Notes under the pieces: generated by a model | The model's input: the letters and a program-made list of their open reading frames with translations, nothing else | Told to the model about the DNA's origin: nothing | The model's database searches: none | Part shown: piece after piece, positions 50,686 through 58,303 of the stretch | Position numbering within the stretch: the first letter of the stretch is position 1 | Layout of the letters: every line of letters starts with the position of its first letter | Origin: Lachnospiraceae bacterium | Lineage (GTDB): Bacteria > Bacillota > Clostridia > Lachnospirales > Lachnospiraceae | Assembly (NCBI GenBank): GCA_024692715.1 | Contig: JAILMH010000014.1 | Location: 1-64,000, forward strand | Reading direction: 5' to 3' | Length of the DNA stretch: 64,000 bases | Position numbers and translations under genes: made by a program

Positions 50686-52013
50686 TTCTTTGCCCTCCTT
50701 GAAAGAATTTCTGATTTTGCCTGCTTAAAGAGCTGCATAAGCGGACGCTTAGCCGGGCAGACATATGTACAAGAGCCGCACTGGATACATTCAAGTCCGT
50801 AATACTTATTCTCAAATGCATCATAATCCTTACGGTTAAGGCTTTCCTGCATCAGCTGTGGAACAAGTCCCATCGGACAAGAACGGTTGCATCGTCCGCA
50901 TCTGATACATGCTGTCATCTGCTCAATTGCAAGAACAGCTCCATCTTCAACAAGTGCTGTAATAGCGTTATTGCCCTTCTGAAGCGGAACTTCAACTGAT
51001 GACATTGCAATACCCATCATTGGTCCACCTGAAAGAACCTTCTGTGGTTCACTCTTATAGCCGCCGGCAGCCTCAAGAAGCTCCTGCTGAATCGTACCGA
51101 TCCTAACCATGAAATTTGAAGGATTTGCAATAGCATCACCAGATACTGTAACAGCTCTCTGTACGAGCGGAATATTCTTACATACAGCATTGTAGATAGC
51201 ATTGAAGGTACCAACGTTGTCGACAATGCAGCCTGCATCTGCCGGAAGCATTGTTGATTTGATATCAATACCTGATACAACCTTTATGATAGAACGTTCT
51301 CCGCCCTGCGGATACTTTGTTTCAGCCTGAATAAGACGGAACCGGTCATCACCGGCGATCGCCTTGCGCATAGCATCAATAGCTTCAGGCTTGTTATCTT
51401 CTATAACAACAACGCCTTCTGCCTGAGGAAACATTGAGAGAACAACTTTCATACCTGCAACAATATCTTCAGCATGAGTTCTCATGAGCTGATCGTCACA
51501 GCAGATATAAGGCTCGCATTCTGAACCATTGGCAATAATGTGTCTTATCTCATCATGATTTTTCGGATTAAGCTTTACTGATGTAGGGAAACCGGCACCA
51601 CCCATACCAACGATACCTGCATTTCTTACCTTCTCAATAATTTCATCCTTTGTAAGCTTAGTGTAATCTGTTTCTTTACCAAAGCCTTCTACAGTCTCAT
51701 ACTTACCGTCATTTTCTACAACGATAGATTCAACTGATTTTCCCCCGGCTGTAAGGCGTTTCTCCACCGCCTTTACTTTACCTGACACCGAACAGATAAT
51801 TGGTGCGGAAACAAATCCGTCAGCTTCGGCAATTGTCTGTCCTACAAGAACAGCATCGCCTTTTTTAACAATTGGCTTAGCGGGTTTACCGATGTGCTGA
51901 CTAACAGGAAATACAAGGTCTCCCTGCGGTTCATATACCGTAAGAGCTGCATTTCTTGCCAGTTCCTTATGCTCATCGGGGTGAATTCCGCCGCGAAAAG
52001 TTTTACCTGACAT
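50682..52013 (-). CDS. rnfC: Rnf complex subunit C (NADH-facing)
   Basis: A 443-residue RnfC. It has the N-terminal RnfC barrel-like region (FRGGIHPDEHKELA), the glycine-rich GMGGAGFPTSVKL NADH/FMN-binding site and NGSECEPYICCDD. Two [4Fe-4S] motifs near the end (CIRCGRCNRSCP and CIQCGSCTYVCP) complete it. It is the peripheral subunit exchanging electrons with NADH. It follows the exported reductase gene by 73 bases with a hairpin between, and overlaps rnfDG by four bases. Confidence 0.95.
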   Translation of the reverse strand: MSGKTFRGGIHPDEHKELARNAALTVYEPQGDLVFPVSQHIGKPAKPIVKKGDAVLVGQTIAEADGFVSAPIICSVSGKVKAVEKRLTAGGKSVESIVVENDGKYETVEGFGKETDYTKLTKDEIIEKVRNAGIVGMGGAGFPTSVKLNPKNHDEIRHIIANGSECEPYICCDDQLMRTHAEDIVAGMKVVLSMFPQAEGVVVIEDNKPEAIDAMRKAIAGDDRFRLIQAETKYPQGGERSIIKVVSGIDIKSTMLPADAGCIVDNVGTFNAIYNAVCKNIPLVQRAVTVSGDAIANPSNFMVRIGTIQQELLEAAGGYKSEPQKVLSGGPMMGIAMSSVEVPLQKGNNAITALVEDGAVLAIEQMTACIRCGRCNRSCPMGLVPQLMQESLNRKDYDAFENKYYGLECIQCGSCTYVCPAKRPLMQLFKQAKSEILSRRAKK

Positions 52014-52050
52014 ACAATCCTCCTAGTTTTATATATTCCAAAAGTTCAGA

Positions 52051-52068
52051 GCCCGGCCTATCCGGGCC
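52051..52068 (-). promoter_or_regulatory. GC-rich hairpin between the reductase gene and rnfC
   Basis: GCCCGG (52051-52056) and CCGGGC (52062-52067) pair around a 5-base loop in the 73-base intergenic gap. The T-run after it is weak, so it may act as a partial terminator or an RNA processing/stability element that sets reductase against Rnf levels. Confidence 0.4.
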
Positions 52069-52086
52069 CCGAACAATCAGTCTTAA

Positions 52087-54162
52087 TTATAATGCTGCAA
52101 TATATTTTGCTGCATGACGTCCAAATGTCATTGAACGACCACATGCAAGACCTGTAAACAGGTTAGGATAATTATTAGCAAAGAAATTACCTGAGCAATC
52201 ACCTGCTGCATAAAGACCCTCTATAACAGAGCCATCTTCACGAAGTACCTGCATGTTTGTATTGATAGAGCATCCATCAAGTGTTGTAAGATGCCATGCA
52301 CATGTACGGATTCCATAGAATGGTGCTGTATCAACAGGAGTCATTCTATGCGGTGACTTATTATAGTCCTCATCCACTCCCTTTGCGCAAAGCTCATTGT
52401 AACGCTCTACTGTCTTAACAAATGTATCTGAAGGGATATTGAGCTTTTCTGCGAGTTCCTCAAGTGTATCTGCCTTGATAAGATAGCCATCCTCGATCAG
52501 CTGCTCATTAGATTCCCAGCATGAATCATAATCCCTGTTTGAAATCGCTCCATTGTCGAATGGCCATAAGCGGCAGCATCCTACTTCCTGGAACTGTTTT
52601 GTATACTCTTTATTATTGGCATCAAATACATCAACGTATGTATGATTTGGCTGCATTTCCATTGAGTGAAGCATGAATTCATAAGGGCCTGACTCATTAC
52701 AGAAACGCTCACCATTAAGATTTACCTTAAGGAAAGGCTGCTCACCAAACCAGAACCATGCACCTACTGTATCTGCTCCTGCAACTTCATCCGGCTTGAC
52801 CGCACATCTGTTGAACATCATTGATGTATGGATAGGGTCCATTGCAGCACCGGCCCAGAGCATAGCTTTGATGCCTGAACCATCTCCCTTTGAACCAACC
52901 TTACACTGAACCTTCATTTCCTGAGTCATAGGCTGAAGCGCATTCATCATAGCACCATTTGTAGCATAGCCTGATGTACTCATAAGTACAGCCTTTGCAA
53001 CATTGATCTTTACATAATGCTCTTCTGTGACCTTATCGGTTCCATCGGCCTGAGCTTCAAGTGTTGAACTCTTTGCAATCGCTCCTACGACCTTTCCTGA
53101 ATCATCCTGAAGGAGCTTCACGAGCTCACAGTTGCAGCGAAGTTCAGCATTAGAATATTTTGCAAGATGCTCTTCAAATACAGATGTTGTTGTAACATCA
53201 TCTCCTGCGTCATCTGTCTTATGCGGGCTGTGTCCTGTTGCATAAGCTTTATCACGCTCAGGGTATCTTGTATCTCCAAGACCTCCCTCATGCTGCATGT
53301 AATACTTACCTGAATCCTCAAGGATTCCTCCGATCCACTCAGTTGTCTCTGCTGATTCATTAGCCCAGAGCTTGATAAGATCATATTTACAATAACCAGT
53401 GGCATATCTTACGATATCCTCGATAGCCTCTGTCTTATCGATCTCCATCTCAGGAAACTGTTCGATAGTTTCCTTCTGCCACTTTGTACCGATTGCACCG
53501 ATATCTTCTCTGACATTAGTCGGAGCCTTGCCTTTTTCGATAGCTAATACATTTACGCCCTCTTCTGCTGCTGTCATAAGAGCAGGCCATCCTGCTGTAC
53601 CTACACCAACGATAAGCATATCTGTATCTACTGTCTCTGTAATATCTGAATCTGCGATTTCAGGTGCCTCACCAAGCCAGTCAGAACCTTCTGAATTGCC
53701 TCCGACAGCAACAGTTGTTCCGCTTGCCTGTGATATACAATCAGCTGCGGCTTTCTTAACAGCCTCACTAGTGATAGTTGCGCCTGAAACAGCATCAACA
53801 TCAGCACTCTGGGCTGTGACGATCTTTTCAGCCATCTCGTCACCGATCATCGCACCGATATCCGGTGTCTCGCCTGAAACATCTATATCACAAGCTGTGA
53901 TCATTGTCTCATCGAATGTCATTGTAACCTTGACATCACTTGCAAGACCCTTTGCAGTAGCTTCATAGGTACCCGGTGTAAATGTAAGACCGCTTGCTGC
54001 TGCCTGAATATCAGCCGGTACTGTAGCACTTCCCGAACCGGCTGAACCAGATCCGGACTTTGACTTCTCAACTGTAGAAAGAGCTCCGAATGCTGCGATT
54101 GAAGCAGCTCCTGCTGCAAGCCCTTTAATAAATGTTTTTCTTGAAATTTCTTTTTTAGCCAT
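52087..54162 (-). CDS. Tat-exported FMN/FAD reductase of the fumarate reductase family
   Basis: A 691-residue exported flavoprotein. The N-terminus SRKTFIKGLAAGAA resembles a Tat signal (RK variant of the twin arginine) with a hydrophobic stretch to about residue 30, then a Gly/Ser linker. Residues 55-145 form an FMN-binding domain with flavinylation motif SGAT (126-129, Thr129). From 180 comes an FAD_binding_2 reductase domain (GVGTAGWPA at 186-194; LNGERFCNES; AAGDCSGNFFANN). It should receive electrons from Rnf through covalent FMN and reduce an outside acceptor such as an enoate or urocanate-like compound; the acceptor is unknown. It lies between tatC and rnfC. Confidence 0.85.
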   Translation of the reverse strand: MAKKEISRKTFIKGLAAGAASIAAFGALSTVEKSKSGSGSAGSGSATVPADIQAAASGLTFTPGTYEATAKGLASDVKVTMTFDETMITACDIDVSGETPDIGAMIGDEMAEKIVTAQSADVDAVSGATITSEAVKKAAADCISQASGTTVAVGGNSEGSDWLGEAPEIADSDITETVDTDMLIVGVGTAGWPALMTAAEEGVNVLAIEKGKAPTNVREDIGAIGTKWQKETIEQFPEMEIDKTEAIEDIVRYATGYCKYDLIKLWANESAETTEWIGGILEDSGKYYMQHEGGLGDTRYPERDKAYATGHSPHKTDDAGDDVTTTSVFEEHLAKYSNAELRCNCELVKLLQDDSGKVVGAIAKSSTLEAQADGTDKVTEEHYVKINVAKAVLMSTSGYATNGAMMNALQPMTQEMKVQCKVGSKGDGSGIKAMLWAGAAMDPIHTSMMFNRCAVKPDEVAGADTVGAWFWFGEQPFLKVNLNGERFCNESGPYEFMLHSMEMQPNHTYVDVFDANNKEYTKQFQEVGCCRLWPFDNGAISNRDYDSCWESNEQLIEDGYLIKADTLEELAEKLNIPSDTFVKTVERYNELCAKGVDEDYNKSPHRMTPVDTAPFYGIRTCAWHLTTLDGCSINTNMQVLREDGSVIEGLYAAGDCSGNFFANNYPNLFTGLACGRSMTFGRHAAKYIAAL

Positions 54163-54199
54163 AATTCTCTTTTCCTACTCCATTACTCCAAAAACACCA

Positions 54200-54943
54200 C
54201 TAACTTTTTCTGAACTTTCCAAGTATATCGCAAAGTATAATGCTGAATTCATATAACAATATCATTGGTATTGCTGTCATAACCTGTGAAACCACATCCG
54301 GCGGCGTTATGATCGCCGCAACAAAAAAGATGAGTACGATAACAAACTTTCGTCCTTTTTTCATCCAGGCTGTCTTTAAGATTCCAAGCTGTGTAAGTAT
54401 CACAGATACTATCGGAAGCTCAAAGACTACAGCAAAAATTATAAATATCGTTATCAGAAACGAAATATAACTCTGTACGCTTATATTAGCTTTTATATCT
54501 GTTCCAGCGCTTAAGTCTATCAAAAATTTCAGCATAAAAGGAATCAGAACCTTTCCTGCGAAAAATACGCCTAGTGCTGCGAAAACAAGTCCAAATAAAA
54601 ACGTTCCCAAGAAAAAGAGCTTCTCCCTAAACTCCATACCGGGCGTCATAAAAGCCCAGATCTGATACAAAATAATTGGAAACGTTACTGCGACAGCAAA
54701 TACAAACGCCAGCGAAAAATACTCTATAAGAAGCTCCTGTGGTGTAAGATAAACAAACTCATAGTTATATTTCGCTCCAAAGTCAAGAAAAAGCTGAACA
54801 AGATCTCCTGCAAAATAAAGTCCGACAAACATCGCCGCCATAAGGAACACTATACATACTCCAATACGGTTCCTGAGTTCTCTCAAATGAGAAGACAGCG
54901 ACATATTGCCGTCATTTTCATGTGATTTGTTACTTTTATCCAT
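54200..54943 (-). CDS. tatC: Twin-arginine translocase subunit TatC
   Basis: A 247-residue protein with six membrane helices. Typical TatC segments are SLSSHLRELRNRI at the N-terminus (signal-peptide recognition) and PIILYQIWAFMTPGM. It recognises twin-arginine-type signals and forms the export channel with TatA. Its ATG shares a base with the tatA stop. The next gene encodes a protein with a Tat-like signal, so this translocase may serve chiefly that substrate. Confidence 0.95.
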   Translation of the reverse strand: MDKSNKSHENDGNMSLSSHLRELRNRIGVCIVFLMAAMFVGLYFAGDLVQLFLDFGAKYNYEFVYLTPQELLIEYFSLAFVFAVAVTFPIILYQIWAFMTPGMEFREKLFFLGTFLFGLVFAALGVFFAGKVLIPFMLKFLIDLSAGTDIKANISVQSYISFLITIFIIFAVVFELPIVSVILTQLGILKTAWMKKGRKFVIVLIFFVAAIITPPDVVSQVMTAIPMILLYEFSIILCDILGKFRKS

Positions 54944-55131
54944 TATTCTTTACTGTCGTCTTCAGACGATTTTTCTTTTTTCTCAGAAGAGGACTCATCG
55001 TCTCCCATTCCTTCGCGAAAATTTTTTACACTTTTACCAAACATCTTAGTAAGCTTGGGAATCTGTGTCGGTCCAAAAATAATCACAACCACTGCTAAAA
55101 TGATAAGCAGCTCTGTCTGGCCAATTCTCAC
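54943..55131 (-). CDS. tatA: Twin-arginine translocase subunit TatA
   Basis: A 62-residue TatA. A short N-terminal helix with the FGP hinge (VVIIFGPTQIPKL) is followed by an amphipathic helix and a charged, Ser/Glu/Lys-rich tail. It oligomerises to open the export path. It overlaps both its neighbours by a few bases. Confidence 0.9.
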   Translation of the reverse strand: MRIGQTELLIILAVVVIIFGPTQIPKLTKMFGKSVKNFREGMGDDESSSEKKEKSSEDDSKE

Positions 55132-55571
55132 GCCTCATCTACCTCCTTAGAATCATTTTTATCATCAACGGCTGCTTCCGCGGAAGTAGTTACCTCAGAA
55201 TCGGTTTCCACCTTTTCTTCATCCTGAGCAGCTTCTGCAGTCACATTTTCTTCAGGCTTTTCTTTCTTTTTAGTATCTGAAGAAGTTGTTTTTCCAATAC
55301 CATTAAAAGACTGCTTCACTTCACGAATATTACCGTTAACTTCTTTCTCAATGTCCTTCAAAGGCTGCATAGCCTCCTTCAAAGGTTTCTGTGCTTCTTC
55401 AAGGGGGTCGGTCACATTTTTCTTAATATCTGCAGTGACCTCACTTGACGCTTCTTTAAACTTTGCAAGTGCCTTGCCGAGCTTGCCTGCAAATTCAGGC
55501 AGCTTATCCGGGCCTATAACAAAAAGTGCAACCACAAAAATAAGGATTACTTCTGAAAGCCCTATCTTCAT
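55128..55571 (-). CDS. Second TatA/TatB-like translocase protein
   Basis: A 147-residue protein of the TatA/TatB family. The first 50 residues (SEVILIFVVALFVIGPDKLP ... GKALAKFKEAS) show the helix and GP hinge, and the long remainder is acidic and lysine-rich. Its length is more like TatB, although many Firmicutes use only TatA and TatC. It is the first gene of the operon. A TATAAAAT -10-like stretch about 40 bases upstream lacks a clear -35. Confidence 0.8.
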   Translation of the reverse strand: MKIGLSEVILIFVVALFVIGPDKLPEFAGKLGKALAKFKEASSEVTADIKKNVTDPLEEAQKPLKEAMQPLKDIEKEVNGNIREVKQSFNGIGKTTSSDTKKKEKPEENVTAEAAQDEEKVETDSEVTTSAEAAVDDKNDSKEVDEA

Positions 55572-55674
55572 TTAGTTTTCTCCTTTTTTTCTCATAATTC
55601 ACCGTATTTTATATCGGCATATTTTTTCTATGACCTTAGTCATATACTGTCTCAAAAATAAAAGTGTGCAAATC

Positions 55675-55703
55675 AAAAAGGAACTGTAATTCAAAACAGT
55701 TCC
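55675..55703 (-). terminator. Intrinsic terminator after the PfkB-type kinase gene
   Basis: Perfect arms GGAACTGT (55680-55687) and ACAGTTCC (55696-55703) are followed by TTTTTG on the minus strand. It lies 27 bases past the kinase stop and upstream of the Tat-Rnf operon. Confidence 0.85.
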
Positions 55704-55729
55704 TGATGCAGTCCACGACCTACGATGAT

Positions 55730-56659
55730 TTACTTCCTCTTAACATTAAGACCGAACTCTTCCGGATTAAAGCGAGGGCACACATTCTCCCTTGTCGCAA
55801 TAACAGAAGCAGCCAGTCTGGTTCCTATTTCGCAGGACTCTCCAAGTGTCTTACCATAAGTAAGTCCGATGGCAACACCTGAGAAAAATGAATCGCCGGC
55901 GCCGGTGGTATCTACAACATTTACCTTCCATGCCGGACAGAAACCGCTATTACCTTTATCATCTGCATAAACCGCACCTTCAGAGCCCATGGTAACTACC
56001 ATCTTCTTGATCTTAGCACCACGAATTCTTGCAGTAAGTTTTTCACACATCTCTTCATGCGTAGTTGTCTCATAATTTTCCGAGAACAATAAACCCGCCT
56101 CCTGCAGGTTGCACACAACGCACCCTGTCCTTGAAAGCAGATCTCTTCTTTCCATTGCTATAGACATGTTAGAAACAACAGCATAAACATCCTTATGATA
56201 CTTTTCCGCCAGATTGAATATTCTCTTAAGCGTATCTGATTCCATATCGATCTCAGCGACAACACTGTCGCAATTCTTGATGATCTCATCTCCCTGCTCA
56301 TCAAGGATCGTATCTATAAGAGACAGATCAGGTCTCTGTGAAATAGACGCAACAACATCTCCGTCGTTGTCAAACACAGCAAGCCAGCGTCCAAGACCGT
56401 CCTTGGACTTACGTATGTAATCAACGTTGATGTTATGGCGTTTTAATTTTTCTAAAACTTCCGTACTCATTCCGGATTCATCCAGTATTGTCACAAACGT
56501 CGGTTTTAACTCAACATTTGCAATGTCCTCAGCAACGTTCCTTGCCACCCCGCCATGAACCTGCATAACTCTACCGACATTTCTACCTTCCGCATAAAAC
56601 GTGCCGATCGGATATCCTTTTATATCCATAAGCACTGCGCCAAATACGACAATACCCAT
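55730..56659 (-). CDS. PfkB-family carbohydrate or nucleoside kinase
   Basis: A 309-residue ribokinase-fold kinase. VHGGVARNVAEDIANV near residue 35 is the substrate-side signature, and DTTGAGDSFFSGVA near residue 255 is the ATP/anion-hole signature with the catalytic Asp. The GGVARN form is common in pseudouridine kinases, but no pseudouridine glycosidase gene is adjacent, so the substrate stays open. Single-gene unit flanked by terminators. Confidence 0.85.
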   Translation of the reverse strand: MGIVVFGAVLMDIKGYPIGTFYAEGRNVGRVMQVHGGVARNVAEDIANVELKPTFVTILDESGMSTEVLEKLKRHNINVDYIRKSKDGLGRWLAVFDNDGDVVASISQRPDLSLIDTILDEQGDEIIKNCDSVVAEIDMESDTLKRIFNLAEKYHKDVYAVVSNMSIAMERRDLLSRTGCVVCNLQEAGLLFSENYETTTHEEMCEKLTARIRGAKIKKMVVTMGSEGAVYADDKGNSGFCPAWKVNVVDTTGAGDSFFSGVAIGLTYGKTLGESCEIGTRLAASVIATRENVCPRFNPEEFGLNVKRK

Positions 56660-56776
56660 TGATTCCTCCTGAAAAAGCTTTGTCTAATATGTAACAATTA
56701 TAAAATTAAATCACCCTTATTACAAGTGCTGTTTCACATGCTGAAACAATTGTACACAGTGAGCAATTTAACCACA

Positions 56777-56810
56777 CAAAAATAGAGCACCTTTTCTTCA
56801 AAAAAGGTGC
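56777..56810 (-). terminator. Intrinsic terminator of the zinc-ribbon/ABC cluster
   Basis: Arms GCACCTTTT (56787-56795) and AAAAGGTGC (56802-56810) are perfect, followed by CTATTTTTG on the minus strand. It ends the operon of five genes. Confidence 0.85.
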
Positions 56811-56832
56811 CCTACGAGTATAACAGATTCTT

Positions 56833-57501
56833 TTATAAAATGCTATCAGAAAGTTTCCACTTTCCATTTTCTTTTATAGCAAAGACAGTGACATTGTCAT
56901 GTGTACTTCCGTCCTTGCCCTTGAGATTATATCTGATGTCAACCTTATATACTGCTTTAATAGAGTCAACATCAAAGTCTGTCTTTACTCCGTCAAGCAG
57001 TCTGTCTGCAAGATCTTTATAATCCTCCAGGTCGCTCTTTTTAAGCTTCTCAACATCTTTATATTTATATGTGATCTTATATTTGCCGTATTCATCTTTC
57101 AGATTGTCAAACTTGGCTTCGAGATAATCCTCAAGGTCATTGCTTCCGTAAACATAGCAGTATGAATCCGAGATAAGAGACGCAGCCTTTTTTTCATCCC
57201 CGTCATTCACTGCTGCAAAATATTTCTTAAATGTTCCCTTATATCCTGTGTTTGCAGAGATAAGTGTACCTGCCACGATGCATAAGACAACAACCACCAG
57301 AGCAGCAACTCCGATCGCTATATACTTAGTATAGTTCACCGGCTTCTTTACCATTTCTCTGACCTGCTTATAGCTGTTCTGAACCTGGTTTCCAAGGTCG
57401 ATATTTCCACTTTTAACACTTACTACAGGTGTACCGCAATTTCCGCATACCTTTGCACCGTCTTCTATCGGTGCTCCGCAATTACCACAAAATCCTGCCA
57501 T
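56833..57501 (-). CDS. Zinc-ribbon membrane protein with extracytoplasmic domain
   Basis: A 222-residue protein. Residues 5-23 form a zinc ribbon (CGNCGAPIEDGAKVCGNCG). A membrane helix lies at about 62-85, and an extracytoplasmic alpha/beta domain of about 130 residues follows, with repeated Lys/Tyr/Asp-rich strands (KYKITYKYKDVEKLKK). The domain resembles small NTF2-like/DUF4878-type folds in layout, but I do not assign it. Zinc-ribbon plus helix plus outer domain proteins are common in Lachnospiraceae and mostly unstudied. It is 25 bases after the second zinc-ribbon gene and ends in a terminator. Confidence 0.75.
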   Translation of the reverse strand: MAGFCGNCGAPIEDGAKVCGNCGTPVVSVKSGNIDLGNQVQNSYKQVREMVKKPVNYTKYIAIGVAALVVVVLCIVAGTLISANTGYKGTFKKYFAAVNDGDEKKAASLISDSYCYVYGSNDLEDYLEAKFDNLKDEYGKYKITYKYKDVEKLKKSDLEDYKDLADRLLDGVKTDFDVDSIKAVYKVDIRYNLKGKDGSTHDNVTVFAIKENGKWKLSDSIL

Positions 57502-57526
57502 CTTATTCTCTCCTCTTTTTTTCTTT

Positions 57527-58279
57527 TTACTGTCTGGTTCCGCATTCTGTACAGAACAGTGCGCCTTCGATCAGCTTTGCACCACAGTTCTTGCAAAATC
57601 CCACATTAGCCTTATCTATCACAGGGCTTTCCTTCACCTCTTCTGTAACTTCAGGCTCTGCTGCAGGTGCTTCAGGTTCAACTACTGGTACTTCAGGCTC
57701 AACTACTGGTGCTTCAGGCTCTGCTGCAGGTGCTTCAGGCTCAACTACCGGTGCTTCAGGCTCAACTACCGGCGCCTCAGGCTCAACTACCGGTGCCTCA
57801 GTTTTTACGCTGTTTAATTCCTCGATATTTGCACCGCATGAAGTACAGAATCTCACATCTTTCTTTACAGGATTACCACACTTTGGGCAGAGCATCATAT
57901 CATCTGCAAGCGGAGAAGCCTCTTTAGGTATCGGCTTACCGCATGAAGTACAGAAATTTGCACTGAGCAGATTCTCTGCACCGCATGCCGGGCATACTTT
58001 AACACCCTTTATCACTGAGATCTGATGTCTCATATCCTTGACACTTGCAATAGAATTCTTTATCTGCTGAATCCTGCTGACCATCTCTTCATCGGCATTA
58101 TCTGCATATTTGCCAAAATAATACTTACCGATCTCAACATACAGCTCATTCTGAATTTTTTCTTCCTGTGCGATCTTTGACTTAAGACTTGCTGTCTCTG
58201 CAACAGCATTTGTCATATTGACTGCTTTCTCAGAAACATTACTGATGTTAGTTTTCATCTTATCAAAAAAAGATGCCAT
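57527..58279 (-). CDS. Coiled-coil protein with three zinc ribbons and a heptad EAPVVEP repeat
   Basis: A 250-residue soluble protein. An N-terminal helical region (1-90, probably coiled coil) is followed by zinc ribbons at Cys96-113 and Cys131-148, then seven 7-residue Pro/Glu repeats (EAPVVEP and variants, 161-209), and a third zinc ribbon at Cys229-246. The repeat is probably a stiff spacer between zinc ribbons. Function unknown. It lies between the ABC-2 permease gene and the other zinc-ribbon gene, 24-25 bases from each. Confidence 0.75.
   Translation of the reverse strand: MASFFDKMKTNISNVSEKAVNMTNAVAETASLKSKIAQEEKIQNELYVEIGKYYFGKYADNADEEMVSRIQQIKNSIASVKDMRHQISVIKGVKVCPACGAENLLSANFCTSCGKPIPKEASPLADDMMLCPKCGNPVKKDVRFCTSCGANIEELNSVKTEAPVVEPEAPVVEPEAPVVEPEAPAAEPEAPVVEPEVPVVEPEAPAAEPEVTEEVKESPVIDKANVGFCKNCGAKLIEGALFCTECGTRQ
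57653..57799. repeat. Seven-unit 21-bp coding tandem repeat
   Basis: Seven 21-base units encode EAPVVEP-type heptads in frame. Units differ at a few positions (PAA for PVV in two, EVP in one), so unequal crossing-over with later drift is likely. Confidence 0.85.
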
Positions 58280-58303
58280 AATTTATCCCTCCTAAAAATC
58301 ATC

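Noticed and set aside
46905-52013. Na+-translocating NADH:quinone reductase (Nqr) instead of Rnf
   Set aside because: RnfB and RnfC with Fe-S motifs are present, and there is no NqrA or NqrF.
57653-57799. Short regularly spaced repeats that resemble a small CRISPR array
   Set aside because: The 21-base units are contiguous, have no spacers and lie in frame within a coding region for Pro/Glu heptads.
57429-58025. Plus-strand open frames across the heptad repeat (Ser/Thr/Gly/Ala-rich)
   Set aside because: They are antisense shadows of the repeat; the minus-strand frame has three zinc ribbons and a proper start.
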